Shown here one piece after another: positions 37,291 to 49,299 of a stretch of DNA of 64,000 nt. The notes beneath the pieces are model-generated. The model was not told the origin of the DNA and did not search any database. It saw only the letters and a list, made by a program, of their open reading frames with translations. The number at the start of each line of letters is the position of its first letter. Position 1 is the first letter of the stretch. The stretch lies in contig CAUYUJ010018564.1 of the NCBI GenBank assembly GCA_963575745.1, positions 102,001 through 166,000 of the forward strand, given 5' to 3'. Made by a program: the position numbers and the translations under genes. Source of the DNA: Prorocentrum cordatum (taxonomy: Eukaryota > Sar > Dinophyceae > Prorocentrales > Prorocentraceae).

Positions 37291-40029
37291 TGAGTGGATC
37301 GAGCAGGGAGGGCATGGGCCCAGCCACGTCGGGCGCGGCACCTAGCCCACGCGCGCCGGCAGCCGCTGGCGCCACCCGCGCGGCGCCACCCGCGCAGGGG
37401 GGCATTCCCGGCAGCAGACGTCGAGTCAGGCACCGACCTCGACGCGACCAGCTCTTTCGGCGAAGCCACTGCCGCAGACGAGCTACGCGACGCTCCTGTG
37501 GAACAGCGCGGTGCGAACCTCTTCTCGGCATGCGAGCGCGCCGAAGCACGCCGGCGCAGCTTCGGGAACGAACGGCCCGCGCGCCGCGACCGGAGGGTCA
37601 TCGAGCGAAAGTGCAAGGGCCACGGTAAAAGCTACCGCGCATCCCTGGCCGACGCGCCCGAACACGACACGCTGGGCACTTTTCGCGGGCTCCGGGAAGG
37701 ACAAACGCACGGTGGGAGGGAAGTGCAGGGCTAGCGGCGCGGGCACAGGCCGCCAAGGCAACCCCGCGGGCCCTGCCGGGCCACGAGTTCGACTCCGCGG
37801 GGCACCGTGCGCGCCATTGCCCCCAGCGCCGCAAGCAAATGCGCGGCGCTCTCTCCCATGTCGCTCATGACCACCAACACTTTCACCACTTGCGCTTCGG
37901 GGGCAGCGGGGGCCACCGGGGCCATCCGAGCAGCGACCCGCGCCAGGGGCGCGCGCGGCGCGGATGGCCAGGGGCGCCCCCGGGACTCCGCAGCCTGTGG
38001 CTCCAGGCACCAGCGCAGGCGATCTCGCGCAGACCGCTGGCCCCAGGAACGGAGGACAGCCAATTCCAGCAGCATCAGCGCCGCGGCCAGCAGCCCAGGT
38101 GACCACTTCAAGTGCGTCGTCAGACGGCTCTTGGCAACCAGTTGGCCGCAGCCGGGCCGCGATAGATGGGCGCGTCATCTTCGCCGTCGCCCCCCAAACC
38201 TTCGCGACGCCGAGTTGCGACGACTGCGACAGGAGACGGCAGAACTTACGAACCGCGTGCAAGGCCCCGCGCAGTCGGCGGGGCCTGCGACTGCGTCGCC
38301 GGCCCGCGCGGCAGCGGCGAGGGAAGCAGCGCCGCCCGCAGCGGCCATGGGAGAGGCAGCCGGACCAGCAGCGCCAACAGCAGCAGCAGCTTCCACAAAA
38401 CCACCACAACCCATACCACAGCCCATCCATTGGGACATGCTCAGGGGCGCGACTGGGCAAGCGACCTCAACGCACGAGCTGCCGCGCTTCTGGCCCCGCC
38501 TGCCGGCGCGCAGTTGCCGAGATGGGCTCGCGCGCCTTCAGTCTCCGCCCTCGGCGTCAGCACCCCGCGTGGGCCGCGCCCCACGTGGCCGCCACAGTCC
38601 GCGCCAGTTGTCGGGCCACCGCCAGTGCTAGAGTCTCCCCAGGAACTGTCTCTGTTTAACATTAGAACACTGCCACGCGGTTCGCCGGCCGCGAGACCTA
38701 GATGGCCAGTGGCGGCCGATCCGAGCACAACGCGGGCACCGCTGTCGGCCGCGCGCAGCGACGGCGCCTCGACGAGCTCCGCAGCACGCAGCTAGCATGT
38801 GAGCACATGTGGCAGCAGGACGAGCAGCGACGTCAGGACGCACAGAGTTGGGCAGAAACCCTTGTTGATCCCCCTCCTGCGCCGGCCGCAGCACCTGCCG
38901 AGCTTCGCGGCGGCTTTCACCGGCGACGATAGGGAGCGCCCCGTCTGCTTCGAGGCCACCCAGCTCGACGGGGGGGCGGCGCGCCCGCGCTGCTGCCACA
39001 TCTTGCACCGCGCACGCCATCTGCAGCTGATGCAAGGCACAGGCCCGCATGGCGCACTGTCTGGCGCGCCGCGGCCCGTCCGACGTCATCGCCGATTTCC
39101 GCTTCGTTGGCGCAGATCGCGCGCCCGGCCACCTGCGGCGCCGGCCCGCGCGGCAGCAGACAGGGGCGTGCCAGGGGGGGGGCCCGCCGCAGCAGGACCT
39201 CGCGCAGTCTCCCCGACCGGCCCATGTCCACGGGACGCTTCGGCAAGACCTCGCGCAGTCGCTGGGCAGCGCGTCCATCTTCGCGCCCGCAGTGGGCGCG
39301 CCGGCGCCTTGCGACGTCCGCCAGCGCCCGCGCGCGCCGCCACCGCGCAGGCCGACGCCCCCGTGGCGGCCGACTTCGTCGGGCAACTGCTCTAGTTCAC
39401 CGAATGAGTCGAATGGCAACCTGGCGAGCATCGATCCACCAGACGGCCGCTTAGGCGCCGCGGTCGACACCGGCGCCTGGACGAACGATTGGGGACTGCG
39501 CTTCGCCATGAATTCGGCCGGCAAGGCCCAACAGGCGAGGCCGCAGACCTCCTGAGAGAAGTTGCCAACGCCAGCGTGCCTAGCAGGAGCTGGTTTTGGG
39601 TCGCAGGCAGCGAACTGGGAGGTTCACTGCTCCGTCGCGACGACTTCCCGCCACGGCGCGACCAGTCAGCGCAGCATGCGCGCTCAGGCCGCGGAGGGCG
39701 CGGGCGCTGACCCCCCTGCCCCCCTGCGAATTAGGCTTGCAACCGCGCAGTCCAAAAACGGGGCGGCGGAGACGGGCGTTGACCACAAGCGCTTCAATTT
39801 CCCTGGGCCAGGCGGTTACGAGATCACATGGAGCCATGGCACCACCCACATCGATCTGGAGTCCGTGCCGAGCGGCCACGTCGCGCATTCCTGTCGACGA
39901 CTTCGGCAAGCCTCAGCCGCGCTCCAGCGGCCTGCCACCCATGCGATTCACGCTACTGGCGGCGGGCAACGAAAGCCGGGGTAACGACGCCACCGACGGC
40001 CGCGAGCTCAAGAAGCGGAAGATCCAGCT

Positions 40030-40370
40030 CGTCTGCCCCAATGCACGCGCACCCTCGCGGGGCGCGCCCAGGGCCGCAGGCTGCGACTACCACGCCTGCG
40101 CGGACATCAGTATCCCGACATGTGGTCATGCACTGGTGCCGACGGGCGTGGTAGACCTAGCGTTGCTGGGCACTGTTAAATTCGCATCGCCCCTCGCTCC
40201 GGACTCCCCCAAAGGATCGACGTCGCGGGCGGCGTGGTGGGCCCCGACTTCCGCGACGAGATCCAGGCAATCGCGTCGGACGCTGGCCCGCGAACGCACG
40301 CGGTCGAGCAGGGCCATTGCATCGCCCAGGTCATATCCTGGAACGCGTCATTGACGATGCCGAGTCGTTC
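40030..40370 (+). pseudogene. dUTPase-like domain in the old copia element, frameshifted
   Basis: Frame 2: GAPRAAGCDYHACADISIP (motif 1), HALVPTGVVDLALLG, and SPLAPDSPKG in place of motif 2. Then frame 1 from 40216: IDVAGGVVGPDFRDEIQ (motif 3, with the catalytic-loop Asp) and GHCIAQVIS (motif 4). The match in order and spacing to trimeric dUTPases is strong, but motif 2 is degenerate, the frame changes near 40210, and the Gly-rich motif 5 was not found. dUTPase removes dUTP and limits uracil in new DNA. It lies between gag and the integrase tail, so it was probably part of the polyprotein. Confidence 0.75.
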
Positions 40371-41833
40371 CCAACTTTTCTCCGTCGCCTCTTGGATCTG
40401 GAGGCTTTCAACACACTGGCACGACGTTCCCAGGCCTAGATTCCATTTCGAGAGAGGCAGGCAGCACGACTTCCGAAGGGGTCCCCTGGCGACTGCGGAA
40501 TATGCAAAAATGGCCAAGCCAGCCCCCCGTGCTAGCTCCGTCGACCTGCCCCGGCAGAAGTGCGCATGAGGACCAGGGCGCCCCGGCTGGGCCCCAGAGC
40601 GAGGACGGCACACATCCTCAGCACTACAAAATACGGCTTCGACGTCATCCGCACTGACGACGTCGAAGATGCCTGAGCCGTTGTCCGACAGCGCGTTCCC
40701 CGGCACCAACTACGGCATGCCGCGGCTTAGGCGCGACACAAATAGGGGCGAGGTCCTTCATTCTCAACGCCCTTCCCAGCTGGTGCGCCAGGGTCACCGA
40801 TGCCGGCGCCAGGATTGTGGTCTGTGGCGGGCATGGCCAACAGCAGCGACCCCTGCCACGGCAGGTGATCGACACCCACGTCTCCCACTTGAGCCAGCAT
40901 CGGGCCCCCCACAGGCCTCTGCCGCCAGAGGCCAGACACAGCAGCGCAGCATTCACGGCGCCTACCTGGGCGCAGATCTGCAACCAGCTGCGCCGACGCA
41001 ACATCAAGCTGGAGGGGCACATCGACGACTGGACAACCAGCAACCAACGAGCGCATTCGGCACTGATGCGCCGCGAAGCGCTGCGACTTGCACCTCGCTG
41101 CAGTTGCACTCCTCCCAGACATGGCGCATCGAGGAGAGCGCGCTTTGAACGAGGCACGACGGCAGCGCGTTCACCAGACTCGAACACCTCTTCCAGTCCC
41201 ACGGCAGAACGCAAGCACGATATCCAGCAGCACACCCAGGACCGCGCGCACTCAAACACCGCAATTGCCGAAAACCGCCTGTCTGGACAATTGCATTTTA
41301 GCGGCGCACCACCAAAAACGAATTTCCCCAGACACCTTGCACCCGGCAGGGGCCCGGGGCAGAACACGCGCTTTTCCAGACGCCCTGTGCCCGGTACGAG
41401 GTGACAGGGGGCGTCCGGCGATTGCGCCACCAGCGCCTTTCCGACGGCAGAGCGCTTGCGCAAAAAGAAGAAGAGAAAGAAGGCCCACGCGCCCAAGACA
41501 CGCGCGCAGGTCGTCGAGGACCATTCCGACGACTGCGGCTTCGACCTCATTGGACTAGCCCCCTATCTTCTCGGCCTTCCACCCTTGGGCGATCCAGACG
41601 ACGCCGACGAGTACGGCGAGGATGACCTCTGGGGCAGTCTTGCCACAGGTTTGCCAACATGGTGACTCCGTGGCTCGTCGGACCTGGCGCCAGAAGCTGA
41701 TCCCCAATTTGCTGGCGCTCAAGCATCTTAGCCCACCGAGTTCGACGTTGCCCACCAGCTCCTCACCGACCTCACATCACTCGACCACGGCGTCGACATC
41801 AGTCAGGCTTGCGGTAGAGAGGCGTGGACTGTC

Positions 41834-42410
41834 TTGCCTTCCACCGCCACCGCAGTGCTGGCGAGAATTTCGACTTGGCTAATGGTTGTGACTTCAACGA
41901 CCAAAGCCAGATGCGAGCCACGGAAAAGTATGTTCGGCAACATCGGCCAAAAGTTCGACTCTACGCTGGCTCACGCTATCTTTGCCGGCAACAGCCTCAC
42001 TCGTGGGTGGCGTGACACCATGCAACGTCGTCTTCGGAAGGCAGCCATCCATGCTGCCACCACTCGAAGCAGACGAAGAGGACGAGGTACCCGGTGTCTG
42101 CGGCACTGGCGCTGGGCCGCCGGCTGGTGGAGAGGCGCAGCCCAGCCGACTGCACTGGCGCATCCGAGAGATCGCTCTGCAACGCATGCTCGAGGCCACA
42201 TCGATCCCACGCGTTAACTGAGCCCGCCGGACCCGCGCCACCGAGTCCGAAGAGGGCCGATTCACAGTTGGCGACCAGGCGGGGATCCACAGACCCCCGA
42301 GCACGAAGGACGCGTCGGATTGGACCGGACCTCGAAAGGTCATGTCTTTTGACACGTTGGAAGGCCAAGCGACGGCCAAGCATCGCCGAGCCGATGCGGC
42401 ATGCAGACTG
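41834..42410 (+). pseudogene. Integrase C-terminal remnant
   Basis: Frame 2: KFDSTLAHAIFAGNSLTR; then frame 0: GGVTPCNVVFGRQPSMLPP, RLHWRIREIALQRMLEAT, and from about 42246 FTVGDQAGIHRPPSTKDASD then WTGPRKVM, the SH3-like basic tail. The N---N pattern with GGVTP--VVFGR-P is characteristic of copia integrases just after the DDE core. Frameshift at about 41999; the core itself is not recognisable upstream. Confidence 0.7.
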
Positions 42411-43185
42411 CAAGACGCCCAGCCCTTACTCGGCGCCGTCTGCGACGACATGGGCACCGGCATGGCGCGGGCAGGCCTGGCCCCGGACCGCGTGGAGGAC
42501 TCCCTGGAGCACATCATGCCGCGATCCAGGGCCAGACCTTCGCCCATTTGGAGGACGCGAGGGGCGCGCAGATCGCCGCTCAGATACGGCAGCGCCCCGA
42601 CATCCTCGGAGCTCAGCTTCATCTGTCCCGCGGGTGCTTTCATCTGCCAGACGGTCGCGCCGTGCGTCTGATGCCCGGCCCGAAACATGCGAGTCACTGG
42701 TTGGGCTGCACCCGCAGCTTGGCTACCTGGCGGCCCCCTCAGAAAACGAGGGACATCCAGCCGGTCGACCTCAACGGCGCCAAATTCGACACCCATCAGC
42801 TTATCGGCGAGCATTGGAAGGGAGATCGCATCATTCAGCTTATCTTGGGCGACGCCACTATTGGCAGAAGACACCAGACAAAACCCAGACGCATCGCTCG
42901 ATGAGTGCGTCATCGACGTTCCAGAAGACGCCGCCAGCACCACCTTGGGGGGTGCACCAACAGCCCCGTCGGCTATTCCTGAGGATACTTCAAGTGGAAG
43001 CACTGGAAAGGATCAGACCACAGGACTGCTCGGATCATCCGGCGCCGCGCGGCGCACGGCGCTTGGGGGCTTCGGCGACAGGGGCGCGGGCGCCCCGGAG
43101 ACGCTTGCTGGGGCGGCGAAGCGGACGTCATAAGCGCAGATGGTCCTCCTTGGCGGCGCGTCACCCGGGCCGGGCGCGCATCGCC

Positions 43186-44058
43186 GCGGACGTCGAGAAG
43201 GCGCTCCTGCAGGGCATGACCCACCTTGAGATGCAGGACAAGTCGAAGCACCCCGCGAGGTGAACTTCAGCCTGCCATCAGGCAGCGCAGCCATCCTCCG
43301 GCAGGTGCCCCGCTAATTACGAGAGCTACGACGAGCGCGCAGAGTGCCCAGGCTCCATCAAGCTGGGCGCGGGTAGCAAGGCTGCGCCCCGAGCCTCGCC
43401 AGAGTGGAACGCAGAGCCCCAGAGCCCACGAGCAACAAGGCTCGCCCACGTCACGCGCCCACCAGAGTGGAACACCAGACGTACCAGGCGGACGTTGTCT
43501 AAGCGCGTCGACGATCTGAAGATCGCTGGACACAAGGAGCACATCAGCCGGATGATCAGCCACATCGAGAGCGCATTCCGCAGCAGCAAAGTTGATTGTG
43601 ACGACTTCACCATTCGCGGAGCGCACTAACACCGCAATGCCGATGGCACCGTGACGATCGACCAGGGAGAGTACATCGACGCTCTGATACCGATCAGGCA
43701 CGTCAACCTGGTCAATGTAAAGGCTGGCGAGCCGGCCAGAGGTCAGCTGCCAGACTTCTGCGTCTCCCTCTTTGGAGCAGCGGCCCACGCCCTGCTCGCA
43801 CAGCGCCGCGTCGCCGCGTACACCGTCGCCCTGCAGAGGGCCGAGAACAAGCTGCTCATCCGACGCGCGAAACAGCTCAATTCCGTCGCTCTAGCCACGC
43901 AGAAGACCAAGGCATGCGTCGCATGTCCAGCTATGGAGTGTACCAGGGAACTAATTGCGCACAGCGACCGGTCGTTCAAGCAGGAGGATGGGACAGGGCA
44001 CGGCATGAGAGGAGCAGTAGATATGCGTTTCGGCAAGTGCCGTCGCACTGGCAATTAG
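43186..44058 (+). pseudogene. Copia reverse transcriptase remnant
   Basis: DVEKALLQGMTHLEM (palm Asp codon 43189, frame 1). Frame 0 then gives REVNFSLPSGSAAILRQVPR, TAA at 43314, YESYDERAECPGSIKLGAG. From about 43500 frame 1: KRVDDLKIAGHKEHI (catalytic VDD, Asp codons 43510-43515), TAA at 43627, DGTVTIDQGEYIDALIPI, FCVSLFGAAAHALLAQRRVA and ELIAHSDRSFKQEDGTGHGM (first RNase H block). Very close in pattern to dinoflagellate copia RTs. At least three stops and two frameshifts. Confidence 0.8.
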
Positions 44059-44545
44059 GTGCGTCACCTGCTGGATGCAGTGAGCCGATCGCGCAAGCTA
44101 GTGTCCACATCCTTGTTTGCCGCAGAGTTGCTCGCAGCATGCGGCGGAGCCGACGGACTGCAGTCGCACCTCTTCGCGCCGCGCGAAACGCTGCGCGGCC
44201 CCGCCTCTGCCGAGGAGATCAGGAGGTTGAGGAAGGAAGGAGATTACGCTATCCCTGCAGATCTCGTCACTGACGGCACGTCCGCCTTCAGCGCGCTGTT
44301 TATGGACCCGGTGCGGCCGCCTTCGAGAACAGCGTGGCAGGTCACTTGTGGTGGTTAGCTCACCAGCTGCGCACCAAGCTGACTGAGGACCACCTCTGGC
44401 GCAACACTCGGGACATGTGGGCCAACCCAATGACCGATGCAGCGCTGGCCGGGAGCTCATCCTCGACGTGATGGACAGCCAGATCAATTATGACCACGAC
44501 ATGGTCAAGTTCAGCGACGGGAAGAGAAGAAATTCGACACGAGCT
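44059..44545 (+). pseudogene. Copia RNase H and C-terminal tail remnant
   Basis: Same frame as the RT, after a TAG at 44056. VRHLLDAVSRSRKLVSTSLF, then AELLAACGGADG (RNase H Glu block), LRKEGDYAIPADLVTDGTS (third acidic block) and, in a shifted frame, TRDMWANPMTDAALAG. The latter corresponds to the W-DTRDM-AD-LTK tail of copia proteins. Confidence 0.75.
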
Positions 44546-45004
44546 CCCACTACAGCTCCTTCAACCAGCAGTGATGAGGCGACCCGTGTGACTGTGTCAC
44601 AAAGTCGACCACCGTAACTCCGCTCACCAGTATGCTGGTTTGCCTACCGTACGAGCCACGAGATCGTCAAGTTTGCGGGCATTGACGTGCGAGAGCAGCG
44701 AGGAACTCGAGCGCACACACCACTGAGTGCCGCGCCAGCTGACTGCGTCAGTTGAGTCGCCGAGCGCGCCTGCCTGTGCTCCACCGATAATCGATCGTCC
44801 GCACCAAGCGGAAGTCTGTTGTTATAAAGGGTGCGGTGAGAAGAGCACCCCATCTGTCGATCTTGCCAGCCATGCGCGCTCAGCAAACGGCAAAGCGGAA
44901 CTGGTGACACGGGCATGTCGCCCATTACGGGGGGGGGTAATCATGAGATGGGCGTTTTTTCGCACGATTTTCACCAAGCACGACGGAGTCGCTTGAGCAC
45001 CAGT

Positions 45005-45184
45005 CTCGAAAGGTTTTTCTCCCGCCCTTTTTCACCCCATCCTTGCTGGGTGCTGCCCCGCTGCCGGTTGTATCCTGGCCAAGCATCGCGCCCGCTATCA
45101 GACTCGCTGTACACGTTGTTGTACATCCCGCTCTCGAAATGGATCCCCTTTTGACCCATCCCGCATCACATCCATGTCTCAAGT
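45005..45184 (+). repeat. 3' LTR remnant of the old copia element
   Basis: Counterpart of 35432-35608, spacing of shared blocks within 1-3 bp. It ends in CATGTCTC(AAGT), where the 5' copy has GATGTCTC(TGGT). Confidence 0.6.
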
Positions 45185-47095
45185 CTCTCCTCTGTCCCTC
45201 TCCCTTCCCCCCCTTCATCCTTCTCCTCCTCGTGGCCGAGGCCTTCGAGTCCGAGGGGGGACTCGCGGCCCTCGAGGACGCCGGCGGTGCTGGGAAGACG
45301 ACGGCAAGGTAAGGGTAAGGCACGGTTCTGGGCCCGCTGCTCCCGCTTTGCCTTGCGACTGCAGAGACGGGATGCGGTGACGGTGATCCGGCCCAGTGTC
45401 GCCCCCTGGCAGCTTGCTCGATGCACTGTCGTTTCATCTGCGGGTGCGGCCGGAGGTGGCCCTATATCACGGTGGCGCCCAGTTTGGCGAGGGAAGCCCG
45501 CCCAGGTGGTCATCCAAGAGCACGCCTCACGAGACCCGAGAGAGCCCCCAGGGGTTCCAGAATGGCGCGGGAGGCCGGGGAACCACTTAGGCCCGGGACG
45601 CCGTGGGCAAGTCCCGACCAGCGCCAAGAGGCATTCGGAAAACCAGTTACGGGTAGTTGATCCGCCAACCGTTCCACCCAGATCAGAGCGCCTTCCCATT
45701 TCAATAATCGCAGATGAACCTTTTAAAGCGCCATCGCGAAGCGGTGGGCCGAGGCCCAATCTATTTTGCGCGCCATTCTGATCTCAGGCTTCTACCCACG
45801 TGCGTGCGTGTAATGGCCTGCGCGCAGATTGGGTCAATTATCAGTTTAGGAGGTAGAGGACAATCATGTTATATGCCCCGAGGCACGAAACTCAGTCTTG
45901 GACCTTAGAGAAAGTATTGGAAGCCGATCGCTGAAGAACTAAGCCTGGATAACTACGTAATCCTAAGAGTCATGAGACGTTCGAGCTGGTGTGGGCCAGC
46001 CGCCAATGAGGGAGCATGGCGCTGAAGTTTGAAGAATGCGGATGCGGGCTAGGCTGAAAGGAGGGAAGCAGCACGGATTTCAGCTACAAATGTTGTTGTC
46101 CCCATGCTGTTCGCAAGGGCGGTCACAGTTGCTTGGCCGGCTGAATCCGCGAATCCTTGAATTTCAAATGTTGTGGCGAAGAATTTTGTCAGTTCACAGC
46201 ACCACTGAAGACGTTGCTTGCAATGCATACTTATTATCGCATCCTGGTTGATCTATATTTGATCGCATCTACCTTAGGTGCAGTCGGTCCACAGCTTTTT
46301 TGATGCACTGCAAATCAATTTGTTTGCGAGTTCACGCAGCATGCGGGGCAACACAGTTCACAGACACTTGTCGCTTGCGCGCATTCTTTGTATTGCAGAA
46401 CGTGTTTATTCGCACCGGCCCATGCCAGGAGTTCGTCTCGCAAAGGGGAGCAGCTTTCTACGGTGGCACGATGATCGACCATGCAATGACCGTGGCATGA
46501 TGCATGGTTTCTAAGCATCTAGGGTTGGAGGCAGCATTGGTGAGGCAGGCGTGGTTGCATCTGTTGTTGCCACTGCTTCTCCCCCCTCCCCAAAGAAGTA
46601 CATACCTGATTGATTCCCCACCATATGATGGAATTCTCTCGCGACGGGTGGGTGGCGCAATGCTGATCGTTTTGTTCGCCCACTGAATTCCAACGAGCGG
46701 CAGACTTGCCGCAGTTGTCCAGCAGCTTTGGCCCGACAGGTACGCATGGAATCTCTTAAGAGTCCGAGTTCCTAACTTTTCGCGCAGCCCCATCCGCACA
46801 CCCAGATACTAAGCAGAGGAACGTCGTCTCAAGAGGGCAGTGGAACAGCCTCCGTGAAACAAAGAGGGGGGGCACCAGTCAAACCAAATGAAGGATCAGC
46901 GCAACCAGCCCCAACAATTGCCAATTTGGGGCCATTTTAGGAGGCTCGGGGACGTTGTCGTGGCTCTCCTGGAGGCCCCTTTCTGGTCTTGAGGCAATCG
47001 TCGAGGACAGCGACATCCCAAAAACAAAGGTGGTCCTTGATCACGCCCCCTTTCAAACGCTCGACTTACTCTGATGTGTAAATGTGCGTGTGCGT
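45185..47095. other. About 1.9 kb without a supportable gene
   Basis: Short ORFs only. 45800-46800 is less GC-rich than its surroundings. Nothing recognised. Confidence 0.4.
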
Positions 47096-47129
47096 GTGTA
47101 TATATAATACACACATCGAGGTAGGCTGG

Positions 47130-47770
47130 CCCAGGCCCCAGGACAGGTGCCTCCAACCCCCCTCGCAGGACCGGGGGGGGGGGGTCCTGGCGGCCAAAGT
47201 ACCGCCCAGTTGGTCCCAAGCCAGCGCCAGGTGGCCCCCAGTCAGCGCAGGGGCGACCCGAGTGGACCTCCAGCTGATACCAGAGCGCCCAAGGGTAGCG
47301 GGAACGCTTCCAGGACGGTCCAAGGCAGCCCAAAAGGATTGCCAAGAGATTCCCAGACTGGCCCAGGAGGCCCGAAGATGACCCCCGAGAGGCCCCCGAA
47401 GGGCAGAAGTCAATAGATTTTCTGGTGAGTTTCGTGTCCTCGCCTTTTCAGTCGTCATAGCGCCCACGAGGGCCCCAGAGGCCCCCAGTATCGCCCCAGC
47501 GCAGCCCGACATGGCTGGCTTCAAGAGAGCCACCCCTGGGAAGGGCCCAAGACTGCCCAATGGGGGCCCTTGACGGCCCAGGAGGGGCCTTCGGATGCTT
47601 CGTGAGGGCCCCTTCAGGAAACCCAAGATGGCCCAAGAGGGCCCCCCGCAGACTGCCGAAGACGGGCCCAAAACAGCTCCGAGAGGTCCCCAAGACCTCC
47701 CAGAGGAACCTGAGATAGTCCAAGGTGGCCCCAAATCGCCTCAAGAGACAGCTCCCAAACGGCCCCGTTA
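47130..47770 (-). repeat. CTTGGGG-type low-complexity DNA in reverse orientation
   Basis: CCCAAGA, GGCCCAAGA and GGCCCCCAG words at short irregular intervals: the complement of the dispersed motif. Confidence 0.65.
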
Positions 47771-47848
47771 GACCTGGGCCGGCACGGAAACGGAAAGAGC
47801 GCTTCAGAAACAGAAACCGAAATTACTCACACCACCGTTCGTAATGGG

Positions 47849-48075
47849 AGCCTTGGCGTTGAGAGCTTGTTACGTCACCCCTCGCTCTTGGGAGCCTTGG
47901 TGTTCAGAGATTGTTGCGTTGCCGCCCGTTCCTGAGCCTTGGCTAGGCCTTGGTGTCAGGAACTTGTTACGTCACCGCTCTCTGCTGGGAGCCTTGGTCT
48001 TATAAGCTTGTTTACGTCACCGTTCGCTCTTGGGAGCCTTGGTGTGAAGAGCTTTTTGCGTTACCGATCGCTCTC
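47849..48075 (+). repeat. Tandem units of 40-57 bp, GGGAGCCTTGG type
   Basis: About five units with (TT)GGGAGCCTTGGTGT, then AGAG/AACTTGTTACGTCACCG and CTCGCTCT. It leads directly into the 250-bp array. Confidence 0.75.
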
Positions 48076-49065
48076 TATTTGGCGTCTCTGGGCCTTCTTG
48101 GGAGTCCTATTGGGGCCCTTGTCGGGCCCTTTTGGAGGCCTCTTGGGAACCTCTTGGGGGCCTCTTGGGGCTTCTTGGGGGGCTCTGGGGGCCTCCTGGG
48201 AGCTTCTTGGGGCGAAAGGCTAGACTGTTCGGTTCGTGGTCCCCCTCTTGGGGCCGTCTTGGGGCCCTCTTGGGCCGTCTTGGGCGCCTCTTGGGCCGTC
48301 TTGACGCCCTCTTGGGCCGTTTTGGGGGCCTCTTGGGAGCCTCTTGGGCCTTCTTGGGGCGGTCTTGGGGGCCTCTTGGAGCGTCTTCAACGCAGTGAAA
48401 GCCGAAAAGCCTTGTATGCTAAAAGTTACCTTTTTCCCATAGGAAATCTCGCCTCCCGGTGGCCTCTTGGGACGCCTCTTGGGGGCCTCTTGGGGCTTCT
48501 TGGGGGGCTCTGGGGGCCTCCTGGGAGCGTCTTGGGGCGAAAGGCTAGACTTTTCGGTTCGTGGTCCCCCTCTTGGGGCCGTCTTGGGGCCCTCTTGGGC
48601 CGTCTTGAGCGGTCTTGGGGGCCTCTTGGGCCGTCGTCAACGCCGTGAAAGCCGACAAAGCGCATATGCTAAAAGTATACGTTTTCCTTTTGGGGAATCT
48701 AGGATTTCGGCCTCTTGGGGCCCTCTTGGGACGCCCCTTGGGGGCCTCTTGGGGGCCTCTTGGGGCCCTCTTGGGCCGTCTTGGGCGCCTCTTGGTCCGT
48801 CTTGGCGCCCTCTTGGGCCGTTTTGGGGGCCTCTTGGGAGCCTCTTGGGCCGTCTTGGGGCGGTCTTGGGGGCCTCTTGGGCCGTCGTCAACGCCGTGAA
48901 AGCCGACAAAGCGCAGATGCTAAAAGTATACGTTTTCCTTTTGGAAAATCTAAGAGTTCGGCCTCTTGGGGCCCTCTTGGGACGCCCCTTGGGGGCCTCT
49001 TGGGGGCCTCTTGGGCCGTCTTGGGCGGTCTTGGGCTCTCTTGGAGCGCTCTTGGGCCGTCTTGG
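48076..49065 (+). repeat. Satellite-like array, period about 250 bp, with CTTGGGG filler
   Basis: The marker GTGAAAGCCGA(C)AAAGC, then ATGCTAAAAGTATACGTTTTC, begins at 48395, 48645 and 48896 (250 and 251 bp apart). Between markers are many CCTCTTGGGG and CCGTCTTGGG units. A second marker, GGCGAAAGGCTAGAC, is at 48211 and 48536. Confidence 0.85.
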
Positions 49066-49299
49066 GGGGGGAACACGAAAAACATGCAAAAACCCGAGGG
49101 AAAACCCGAACACCGCCATTAACACTCAAATGTGCACCCTACCCCCCCTCCCCTGGAACCCCTCCCTTTAGGGCTTCGCCCATACCAGAACGTCATCCCT
49201 CGTACCTCGCTCTTTCCGTTACCCCCAAAGACAGGCCATAAACGGCTCTAAATACGCATCGCGTCCATACATGGGCGTGATTAAAGTGTTGTCCTTGTT

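Larger units (their letters stand above)
35432..45184 (+). mobile_element. Decayed Ty1/copia-type LTR retrotransposon with dUTPase-like domain
   Basis: LTR-like remnants at both ends, a PBS identical to that of the younger element, and plus-strand coding remnants in the order gag, dUTPase-like, integrase tail, RT, RNase H. Each is interrupted by stops and frameshifts, so the copy is old. The 5' limit may be further upstream than given. Between the recognised domains (37830-40030, 40370-41830, 42420-43180) the frames are too broken for assignment; protease and the integrase core were not found. Confidence 0.8.

Noticed and set aside
41894-43003. A 369-codon minus-strand ORF
   Set aside because: It is antisense to the integrase tail and RT leader of the old copia element, whose motifs are read on the plus strand.
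48076-49171. Gly/Leu/Trp-rich ORFs (LLGASWG-type repeats)
   Set aside because: Translation of CTTGGGG filler; the antisense frame is open too.
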